From Bacteroidales bacterium UBA5536 (GTDB lineage: Bacteria > Bacteroidota > Bacteroidia > Bacteroidales > F082), in NCBI GenBank assembly GCA_002426795.1, contig DINQ01000016.1:62001-126000 (forward strand): a stretch of 64,000 bases of DNA, given 5' to 3'. A program made the translations under genes and the position numbers. A model generated the notes under the pieces. It worked only from the letters and a program-made list of their open reading frames with translations. It was not told the origin of the DNA and ran no database searches. Each line of letters starts with the position of its first letter. The first letter of the stretch is position 1. This document shows positions 1-8,500 of this stretch, one piece after another.

Positions 1-1065
1 TTGAAGAGCGGTTTGATAATCATTGGTCAATAAGTAATATTGAAAAAGTAATTCATGCGCGTCTTTTTGCAGTTGAAGATTTTTCAATTGAAGAGCCAGA
101 TTCAAACCTGAAGTGAGTTCGTTAAAAGCAGGAGTTAGCTGTTTGCTTTGAAGCAGTGCCTTGCCCATTTGGATGTGTGTGTAGGCAATGCCATAGTCGT
201 ATTTGAGCTTAGAGGCGATTGCAAAGGCCGTTTTGTAATTGGCTTGGGCTTCGGAAAAGCTATTGCCTTCTAAGAGGATGTCGCCAATATTCAAATACGT
301 GTTCATGAGTGTTTTTTGGTTTGTGCCAAGGCTGGCAATCTTCAGGGCATCTTTAAAATATCGGAGTGCTGAGGCGGTGTCACCCCGAACCTTATGCAAC
401 TCGCCGATGTTGTTTTGCACAGATGCCATCATGGAAGAGTCATTCAATGTCTGCAATAAATCAAGCGATTGGTGATAATGGGTCAATGCTGCTTCGTATT
501 CCTTCCATTCATAGTAAACAATTGCCAGGTTGTTGTGTGCAAAAGCCAGCACCTGCCTGTTTTGCATGCGTTCTGCAATTTTCAGCACTCGGTCGTAAAA
601 ATACACAGACGATTTGTAATCGCCTCGTGTTTTTGCTTCAATGCCAAGATTGTTGTTAATGTGAATAATGCCTGTGGTGTCTTTGAGTTTTTCAAAGATC
701 GACAAGCCCTCTTTGTATAGCAAATGCGCTGAATCATATTTTGCCTGATGAAAATAGGCAATACCCATCAGGTTGAAAGCCATGCCCATTGCTTTTGGGT
801 TTTGAAGTTTTTCGGCCAGTTGCATGGCCTGTTTGCTGTACTTGAGGGCCTGATCAAAATCTGACATATTTGTTGCGGCAGCCTTGCTCAAAAGCTGCTT
901 CATTTGTTCCTCTTCGCTAAGTAGCATGGTGCTTTCACTGTTTTTTTCAAGCTGAACAGAGTCAACACTGAAATTTGACCGGACATTTGTATGTGCCGCA
1001 AAGATGGCTGTAAGAAGAAACCATTTTGCAATCATCAGAATTCGTGCCGTTGCATCATTTAACAT
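1..1065 (-). CDS. Secreted tetratricopeptide-repeat protein, C-terminus beyond window
   Basis: The reading frame is open from an ATG at 1065 down to base 1, giving 355 residues with no stop, so the C-terminal part lies outside the window. The first 25 residues (MLNDATARILMIAKWFLLTA and on) form a signal peptide or membrane anchor. From about residue 60 the protein is a run of TPR-like helices with phrases such as AMGMAFNLMGIAYFHQAKYD, IHINNNLGIEAKTRGDY and VQNNIGELHKVRGDTASALR. In this phylum such TPR regions often precede a transmembrane segment and a histidine kinase or DNA-binding output domain; that part cannot be seen here, so the role is open. It is divergent from the gene at 1227. An in-frame ATG at codon 11 is a possible alternative start. 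Confidence 0.85.
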   Translation of the reverse strand, partial: MLNDATARILMIAKWFLLTAIFAAHTNVRSNFSVDSVQLEKNSESTMLLSEEEQMKQLLSKAAATNMSDFDQALKYSKQAMQLAEKLQNPKAMGMAFNLMGIAYFHQAKYDSAHLLYKEGLSIFEKLKDTTGIIHINNNLGIEAKTRGDYKSSVYFYDRVLKIAERMQNRQVLAFAHNNLAIVYYEWKEYEAALTHYHQSLDLLQTLNDSSMMASVQNNIGELHKVRGDTASALRYFKDALKIASLGTNQKTLMNTYLNIGDILLEGNSFSEAQANYKTAFAIASKLKYDYGIAYTHIQMGKALLQSKQLTPAFNELTSGLNLALQLKNLQLQKDAHELLFQYYLLTNDYQTALQ

Positions 1066-1174
1066 AGCCGTTTACATTTTGTATCAAACCGGTCAATCAT
1101 TTATGCTTGAAAACACGATGGTTTCCATGTAATTTGCGTTCTCTAATAAAGGGTTTTCGATTCTTTTTCTTTCG

Positions 1175-1203
1175 TAAAGATACGAACAGTCACCCGAAAT
1201 CAA
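1175..1203 (-). promoter_or_regulatory. Candidate promoter of the TPR gene
   Basis: On the minus strand there is TTG (1203-1201), an 18-base spacer and TATCTTTA (1182-1175), close to the Bacteroidota consensus TTG-N19-21-TAnnTTTG. The predicted transcript start would lie about 100 bases before the ATG at 1065. Confidence 0.45.
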
Positions 1204-1226
1204 CCACATAAACACAAAAAACGACA

Positions 1227-4200
1227 ATGAAACCTTATTTTGCTTTAAAATCTGTTTTTGGAATGCTTGCATTCATGCTTGTATTGTTTGTTTCGAGCCA
1301 ACAAGAGTTGTCAGCACAGCCGACCGGCGAAGTTGTGAATCTGGGTCTCTATGGCGGAGCATCCATCGATCTCACTTATTGTAATACCAATAATCGGTTG
1401 TTTGGTGCCGTTCGTACACCTGGCTCTGTCTTTTACACGGACGATGATGGCGCAACCTGGACCCAACCATTTCCTGTCGATTCACTTGAATTTGATAATG
1501 CCCAACGCGGTTGGGGTGGAGGTGGTGTGAGAGTGCTGGCAAACCAAAGTGGATGGGTTGCGGTACGCACGGCACAGAGCGGCGGCACGCTCACTTCTGC
1601 TGTTATCAGTTTTTCTGAAGGTGATAGCGGCACATTTAAAACTGCAATGGATCATGTGATGTTGCAACAGATTGACCCTGCCTTCAACGCCATGTCGGTA
1701 AGCGGAATTGGATTGTCTGACCATTATCTGTTTGTGGGTCTTCGGCAATATCTGGTTCGATTGAACGATACCTCAACCTATGGACTTCATAATGTTGTTG
1801 GAAGAACCGACACAATTAGCGGAATTGGAACTGACTATATTATTCAGGATATGGCAGTTGCAAACAGTGTTTCTGGTTATCCTGTTTATTTTGTGGCATC
1901 TGCCAGTACGTTAGATGGCGGAAATCTTTTCAAATTTGATGGAGTAGGGTTTACGCAAATAGCAACCTACCCTTTTTACCCTTTCCCTCATACGGTAGAA
2001 AGGATTTTTACACATCCTGCTCAAATAACAGGGGATACACTCGTTGCAAGCATACGAGACACTTTTAGTGGAACAAAAAAAATACTGTTGAGCTTGGATG
2101 CCGGCCTCACATGGACGGATATTACACCCGTATCAGGCAGTAACTGGCCATTGCATAGTGCAGATTACAGTGCTTCATGGGTAGCATCCATGCCTCTGAG
2201 CAATGGTTTACGACTCTCATTTCCAGGAGGAGGGGTTTCAGATGACCTGGGTGCAAACTGGACAAGTCATGTACTACCCGATAATGCCATGGCCACGCAT
2301 CCTACCATTGTCACAAAGGTAGCGGGCTCATACGGACGAGGTGTTGCTTTTAGCACTTCGGGTGCAGAAGGGCCATTTGCTTTGGCTGTGAATGAAGGTT
2401 TGGCAGCTGTTTCTATCTCTAAAATCGCACAATCGAAAGGCGTATTTTATGTTTCAACCAATGCCGGCCTGGGTTATACCAAAGAGTATTTTTCCTCAAC
2501 CATTGTGGGCGTGGATAAGTGGATTGCGCCCCATGGCGAATTCCCAGTTGCAGGTGTTGGAGATGATAATGGTGTTTCAGCCGTTGCAATAAATCCGAAC
2601 GACAGCTTGCATGTCATTGCCGGTCATGCAAATGGTTTTTCAGTGAGTTTTTCGGGCATTGGCGGGTTTTCAACTGTAACACCCGCAGGATGGAATACAT
2701 CTACAAATCACGATATCAGAGTTACGGATTTGAAGTTTGTCTCGGAAGAGGTTGTATTGGCAGTGACCGGAACCGGATCGAATGTGCTGCCGTTTCCGCT
2801 TTCGACCTATGGAAATATATGGCGGTCAGCAGATGGTGGGCTAAACTGGACGCTTGTTACCCCAAGTGGATTTGAACAAGGGAATGTTGTTGAAGTGGGG
2901 GTGGCAAATGGAGATACTGTGGTGTATGCAGGTGCTGGATATTTTGATTTAAATTATCCTAAAGTGGATGGTCAACTATGGCGATCAGATGACAAAGGAG
3001 TAAGCTGGACATTTGTGAATGATGGCCCAACAGGAGTTGCTGCTGCATCTCCTAAAATGACGATATATGATATTGACCTTGACCCAAGAAGCAATGATAC
3101 ACTGTATATTGCTTCTGGTGAAAATCTTGATTTTGCGCTGGTTCGCAGCACTGATGGAGGCTTAACCTACCTCAATACTCCCGTAGTACCGCATGGCGCA
3201 TTTTCTTCTGTACTAGTAAATAGAACCAATCCTGATGTTGTTTCAGCAGGTGCCCGCCGAAATGTGTTTCGCTACAACACATTGACTGGTAGAGTAGATA
3301 CAACTTTTTTCGGGTTGCCTGGCGAATTCGTGCCAGATTTGGAAAATGGTTCAACTTTGCTGGGTACTACCACTGGATTCTATAAACTCGTAGAGGATTT
3401 TGGTGCCGATACCACAGTTTGGAATGGATCTGGCAACTGGAGTGAATTTGCAAATTGGTCAAATGGTGAACCCAGATATCTGATGAATGCAGTTATTCAG
3501 TCAGGATTAGCGGTGGTTGATGATGGATTTGAAGTCAATGAAACCATTGTTGATCCGGGAGCATCAATGACATTGGCCAATGATGGGCAGCTCTCGTTGA
3601 ACAACAGACTGTATTTAAAATCAGATGAAACAGGTAGCGCTTCATTTATCAATGTGCACAATCACGGGCAGCTTAATGCGCATGCTGAAAGTTATCTCTC
3701 CAGTGGTCAGTGGCACTATGTCTCTCCTTTGGTTCAGAATGCAACAGCTGCTGTTTTCTTTTTTGAAGAAACCAATACCTGGATAAAATACTACGACGAA
3801 GGCGCGAACGATTGGGTTTACATTAATGATACGGCGACTTTGCTGCAAGTGGGTAAAGGTTATGCTGTGTGGTTAAATAGCAGTAAGTCGGCAGAAAAGG
3901 CAGCCTACGATGGGATTTTGAATAATCAAAATTTTGTGTATCCGCTTTCTTTCAGTGGATCATCAAATGGTTGGAACCTGATTGGCAATCCGTTTCCTTC
4001 TGCAATTGATTGGGATGAAGGTGACTTCAATCTGCAAAACAACGCAGGTATTGCATATGTCTATGATCACGGGAGTTATCTGAGTCGCAATACCATCGGA
4101 ATGGGAACACTTACAGATGGCGTTATTCCTGCCGGACAAGGCTTCTTTATTCAGGCACTCGACGCAGGAGCCTCCATTACATTGAACAAGGAAGCACAGG

Positions 4201-4919
4201 TGCACAACCATCAGGATTTTTATAAGGAAACAGATTCCTATTTCAATGCGCTCGATATCACACTTACCGGTAATGGATACAAAGACAAAACCTGGCTTGG
4301 ATTCGATCAGGGTGCCACTGCTGAATTTGACTTGGGAATGGATGCTCTGCGTTTAAATGGTATTGATGAAGCTCCGAAGATTTTCTCAACAGTCGGGGAA
4401 ACTCCACTATCAATCAATCTATTGCCCATATTTGAGCAGGCTGATACGGTTTTTCTCTCCGTGGAGGTTCCTGTTGAAGGAGCCTATACTTTGTCGTTCG
4501 ATTTGACTGAAAGTTTCGACAATACGCAGATAGTTCTCACTGACATGGAAACCAGTACAGTAACTGATTTGAACCAGACTCAACAGTATTTTTTTGATGG
4601 TGTTCCTGGCCCTGCGCAAGAGCGATTCCAATTGGTTTTTAATCGAACAGCCACTCAATTGCCAGAAGGAAATGCGCGCGAAAATCTGCCTAGAATTTAT
4701 ATGACCAAAGATCAAATTTGCATCGAATGGACTCATGAACAAGTTGGGACATTCTTTACCATGGATATTTATGGTTCTGATGGCCGATTATTGCAACAGA
4801 ACAGTATGACGGCAAACAGCAGAAACCTTGTGTCAGTTAAGGAGGTGGTAAGTGGGTTGTTGGTTGTACGGTTAACTACAGAAAACCTGTCGGGGGTTTA
4901 CAAACTAATACGATACTAA
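1227..4919 (+). CDS. T9SS-secreted Asp-box (BNR/sortilin-like) protein, 1230 aa
   Basis: A secreted protein of unknown substrate. Residues 1-31 are a signal peptide ending near LSAQ. Six Asp-box motifs (SxDxGxxW type) are visible: DDDGATW near residue 72, SLDAGLTW near 289, SDDLGANW near 338, SADGGLNW near 534, SDDKGVSW near 587 and STDGGLTY near 641. They indicate a beta-propeller of the BNR/Vps10 kind in the first 700 residues. A second region from about residue 730 (WNGSGNWSEFANWSNGEP) resembles the spacer domains common in T9SS cargo. The last 80 residues end in GVYKLIRY, a type A sorting tail, so the protein probably crosses the outer membrane and is attached to the surface. A small gene follows at 4 bp. 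Asp-box propellers occur in sialidases, xyloglucanases and many non-enzymes; I see no sialidase Arg triad, so no enzyme activity is assigned. Confidence 0.9.
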   Translation: MKPYFALKSVFGMLAFMLVLFVSSQQELSAQPTGEVVNLGLYGGASIDLTYCNTNNRLFGAVRTPGSVFYTDDDGATWTQPFPVDSLEFDNAQRGWGGGGVRVLANQSGWVAVRTAQSGGTLTSAVISFSEGDSGTFKTAMDHVMLQQIDPAFNAMSVSGIGLSDHYLFVGLRQYLVRLNDTSTYGLHNVVGRTDTISGIGTDYIIQDMAVANSVSGYPVYFVASASTLDGGNLFKFDGVGFTQIATYPFYPFPHTVERIFTHPAQITGDTLVASIRDTFSGTKKILLSLDAGLTWTDITPVSGSNWPLHSADYSASWVASMPLSNGLRLSFPGGGVSDDLGANWTSHVLPDNAMATHPTIVTKVAGSYGRGVAFSTSGAEGPFALAVNEGLAAVSISKIAQSKGVFYVSTNAGLGYTKEYFSSTIVGVDKWIAPHGEFPVAGVGDDNGVSAVAINPNDSLHVIAGHANGFSVSFSGIGGFSTVTPAGWNTSTNHDIRVTDLKFVSEEVVLAVTGTGSNVLPFPLSTYGNIWRSADGGLNWTLVTPSGFEQGNVVEVGVANGDTVVYAGAGYFDLNYPKVDGQLWRSDDKGVSWTFVNDGPTGVAAASPKMTIYDIDLDPRSNDTLYIASGENLDFALVRSTDGGLTYLNTPVVPHGAFSSVLVNRTNPDVVSAGARRNVFRYNTLTGRVDTTFFGLPGEFVPDLENGSTLLGTTTGFYKLVEDFGADTTVWNGSGNWSEFANWSNGEPRYLMNAVIQSGLAVVDDGFEVNETIVDPGASMTLANDGQLSLNNRLYLKSDETGSASFINVHNHGQLNAHAESYLSSGQWHYVSPLVQNATAAVFFFEETNTWIKYYDEGANDWVYINDTATLLQVGKGYAVWLNSSKSAEKAAYDGILNNQNFVYPLSFSGSSNGWNLIGNPFPSAIDWDEGDFNLQNNAGIAYVYDHGSYLSRNTIGMGTLTDGVIPAGQGFFIQALDAGASITLNKEAQVHNHQDFYKETDSYFNALDITLTGNGYKDKTWLGFDQGATAEFDLGMDALRLNGIDEAPKIFSTVGETPLSINLLPIFEQADTVFLSVEVPVEGAYTLSFDLTESFDNTQIVLTDMETSTVTDLNQTQQYFFDGVPGPAQERFQLVFNRTATQLPEGNARENLPRIYMTKDQICIEWTHEQVGTFFTMDIYGSDGRLLQQNSMTANSRNLVSVKEVVSGLLVVRLTTENLSGVYKLIRY

Positions 4920-4923
4920 CAGC

Positions 4924-5157
4924 ATGATAATCAAAAGAATGATTGTTGTGTTCTTGCTGACGAGTTTTTCTGTGTCAGTTGAATCACTAGCTCAGGGACC
5001 TCCCGACCCGGGAGGTTCGCCTGAGTTTGGTGTGCCACCTCTTGGTGGTGGTGCTCCTCTTGGTGAGGATTTTACCGTCTTTGTCATTTTGGGCATTGCG
5101 TATTTGGTTTATCGTTTGCAGCAAGAGATGTCGAGAAATAGAAAAGCTGCTTGTTAA
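4924..5157 (+). CDS. Small Pro/Gly-rich exported protein with one membrane segment (PID-CTERM-like)
   Basis: A 77-residue protein in four recognisable parts: a signal peptide (residues 1-24, ending ESLAQ), a Pro/Gly stretch (GPPDPGGSPEFGVPPLGGGA), a hydrophobic segment (FTVFVILGIAYLVYRL) and a basic tail (QQEMSRNRKAAC). This matches the layout of small Bacteroidota proteins with a PxxGG-hydrophobic-basic C-terminus, of which the PID-CTERM family is the best known, though the PIDGG core reads PLGGG here. It starts 4 bp after the stop of the large Asp-box gene and is very probably co-transcribed with it. The layout resembles other short C-terminal sorting tails, but no partner peptidase is present in the window. 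Its function is unknown. The family assignment is by pattern only. Confidence 0.7.
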   Translation: MIIKRMIVVFLLTSFSVSVESLAQGPPDPGGSPEFGVPPLGGGAPLGEDFTVFVILGIAYLVYRLQQEMSRNRKAAC

Positions 5158-5582
5158 ATCGTATCAAACATCGTTTAAAACCATGATGCCACAGCTCACG
5201 CCAAATATTTATCAAAATCTCTTTAGTGGGCAGTTTGAACGGGAACAATTTATCCGTTGAGAAACAAAACCGTTCTTTTCTGCATTCTCAAGCAGGCAGT
5301 AATTTTCTGCGACAATGCGGCATTGGTTTATATTCACCTTCATCTTGCTGATCTTGTTGTTTTCATCAGCCAATCAGATGCTGAGTGTGCGGTTTTTAAG
5401 CCAGTGAACATTATTTGCTACACATATTCTTGGTTGCGACTTCCCCCACCAACATGATAAAGATTGAAAATGAGTAAGTAAATCGACTATTATCCTGCTT
5501 GAGTTCTAAAGAAGTCTGTTAATGGGGTAAAAAAAAGGCCACCCTTTCAGGCAGCCTTTTTCAAGTTAGGGTTGGATTTAGA
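5158..5582. other. Gene-free stretch between convergent genes
   Basis: Apart from the terminator at 5532-5561 I recognise nothing here. Short open frames exist on both strands, including one of 43 codons at 5343-5212 on the minus strand and one of 66 codons on the plus strand. None has a recognisable product, a promoter or a good start context. Confidence 0.5.
5532..5561 (-). terminator. Bidirectional intrinsic terminator
   Basis: AAAAAGGC (5532-5539) pairs with GCCTTTTT (5554-5561) around a short loop. Read on the minus strand it is followed by a run of T, and it lies 22 bp after the stop of the C25 protease gene. It could also end transcripts from the left. Confidence 0.8.
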
Positions 5583-8500
5583 TTATCGTTTGATCAACAG
5601 TGGTTTCATCACACTGTTGTCGCTGGATGCGATATGAATAATGTAGGCACCATTTTCTAATTCTGAAATTGGCAACTGAATTCTGTTTTGGTTAATCAGA
5701 TTCACCTCCTGCGAAACAATGGTTTCACCCAATAAATTGCTGATGCTGATGATGCGCTTACCGGTTTGAGCCTGGTCGAAGGCAATGTTCAGCATATTTG
5801 AAGCAGGATTCGGATAAACGTTGATATGGTTAACCGAAAGTTCATTTAAACCAATTGTGCTGAAAAGTTCAATCACAAGGTCTTCGCTCCATAGACTTTC
5901 GCCACAATAATTAGCAGCCATTGTTTTAATCGTTGCCTGTCCACGGTATTCGGTATTCCAGCTAACTGTAGCGGCGGTTTCCGTAGCTACAATTTCTCCG
6001 GCTTCGGCCGGAAGCAATTCCCAGCTGTAGCTTTCGGCTGTTGCAACAGCTTCAATGGTATAGCTGCTTTCCTGAACATCGTAGAGGTCGAGACTTGTAG
6101 GACCTGATGCGGTTGCAGGTGATTCTGGAGCGTAGTCCATCTCAATCGTAACCGTGCCTTCAGCAGTATTTGAGCATCCATTTCCATCAGTTACCGAAAC
6201 CAGACTCATGCTCATTGGTGCTTCAGGTTGCATGGTCATGCTATAGTTGGCTGTTTCAATTATCATTGGATCTATCATGTCTTCCATCATGACCATCCAG
6301 GGGCTTGCACCGGTAAGGGTCAGTTCAACGGTTGCTTCATTGCCTTCGCAGATAGTCTGGTCACCAGTAATGGCTGCAGTAGGCAGGCTGTGAAAACTCA
6401 GGTCGAAACTTGCTGTTGCATTGTCGCAACTTCCTTCTGCCATGGCTTCAACACTCAGGGTTACAGCTCCGTTAGCCAAATCGTTTTCACCTGGGGTGTA
6501 AACTGGCATCAGGGCAGTAGCATCATCAAATGAACCATCGCCTGCTGTGCTCCATGCCAAAGATGTGTAATACTGGCTTTCGTTTGATGTAAATGTAAAC
6601 TGATCACCAGCGCAAATAGCAGCAGCACTCTCAACTGAGAGCTGTGGATTTCGGAAGATTCCAACATTCACATCATCTTCGATAGTCAGATCTTCGCCAA
6701 CCACAGTCAAATGCAGTGCTACCTGTCCATTTTCTATGTCTGCAGTTCCAGGTGTATAAATAGGATTGACGACGTTGATGTCATCGAAAGCCCCGTCACC
6801 GGATGTGCTCCATTCAAGGCTTTCATAATGGTCAGCATACCCTTCAACCTGGACTGGTGCTTCTTCACAGGTTTCCAAGTCGTTGCCAGCCCATCCTGTT
6901 GTGGTTATCATAGCCGGGAATGCAATAAAGTCGATCCACCCACAATCTTCTCCGCCCGAAACAGAACCGTCTTTGGAATATTCCCATTTGAAAAGGTGCG
7001 TGCCTTCAGTAATCAGGTAAGCTGCTCTGCTCCAAGGTGCTGTGCCCGACCATTCGCCTTTCTTCACGCCATCAACATAAAAACGCAGGTAGTCATATCC
7101 GCTTTCAGATGAAACTTTATAATAGAAGGTGAGAGTGTCTGTGCTTCCGGCTTCGTACAAAATCTGCATGTTTGTAGCCTGGCTGTGCGTAATGGCCCCT
7201 GATTTGGCTGCATAGCTTCCTTCGAAAGCGCCTGTTTCTGTTATCACCCAGGGAGTATTTCCACCAAGAGCCCAGTCAAAAGCAGTGAAATCGCCGGTTT
7301 CGAAGTCTTCAACAATTAAACCAACTTTGGCACTGAATGCTTTCTCGGCAGTATAAGCGCCTGCAGTAACAAGCAGGTTAAAATCGGCCATGGAGCCAAC
7401 AGGTGCCGCCGGATTTACAATTACTTCATAACTTGCTTCAACAAGTTCGCCTGCGCCAACGCTTTCGAAAGTGAACTCCTGATTAATCGTTGTAACGAGT
7501 GGACTGTAAATGCTCAGAATTGCATTGCCATCGAGAGAGGCGCAATGTCCTTCGTTCATTGTTGAGAAAGTTACAGTAACTGTTTCACCAGGATCGAGAC
7601 GACCGTTGTTGTTGCCCTGACTGTCGTCGATGGCATAGTTACCTATCGCAAATGCAGGAGCATAGGCATTGATGGCAAAGCTGCTGGTCCAGGTGAAATC
7701 TCCGCTGGTCATCGTCACTTCAAAAATCAACGGCCCATTATCTGGTACGTCATCAGATACTTCAAAACTAAAGGCGTTCTCAAGCATACTTATTTCACCT
7801 GATGGAATGCTTCCATAGGAGGACTCTCCATTGATAATAGTCACATAGGGTGATTCAGTTGACAAGGTGGCTGCAACGTCAACAGCTGTTTCATTGCCCA
7901 CATTTTTCAGAGCAAGGTCAAGATCAATGCTTTCGCCGAAATCAATCATGCCATTGTTATTGCCGCTTTCATCATGCGCAACTTGCTGATTGAATATTAC
8001 ATATGGTCCATCAGGAGGAATACAGTCGATCAGTTGCTCATAGCGGTAGAAGTTCTGTAGGGTTACTGTGATCAAAATTTGTGATCCCGGCTCCTGGAAG
8101 GAGATCGGAATTTGTGTGGTCCCTTCAATAGCTTCTGCAGTTCCAACAATTTGGTCGCCATTGGTGAGGGCAATGAAAGCACCCGGGTTGGCTGTAACCT
8201 CAAAGGTTTCAAGTCCACTCAATAAAACGGGCATATGACTTACTGTAAGTTCCTGAGGTACTTCAGAGTACACATTCATGAAGGCATCGCCATGGTGATG
8301 GAAGAGGTTGTAAGTGATATTTTTATGTTCAGGATTGTAAGGCCAGCTCGACTGTTGCAAGAAGTATTTTCCAGCTGCATTGGCAAAGGATGGAATAATA
8401 CCACGGGCTACAGGATTGGAGCCATAGAGAGGCATGAACTCTGGCCACATATTGTCGTAGGATCCCCAAACGTAGACGTCATTTACAAATGAATATGATA

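Noticed and set aside
1171..1186. Palindrome TTCGTA-N4-TACGAA
   Set aside because: It is fully contained in the likely -7 region of the TPR promoter and is short enough to arise by chance; kept as promoter only.
5212..5343. Minus-strand 43-codon frame upstream of the convergent terminator
   Set aside because: No family match, no promoter or start context, and a composition like the surrounding intergenic DNA.
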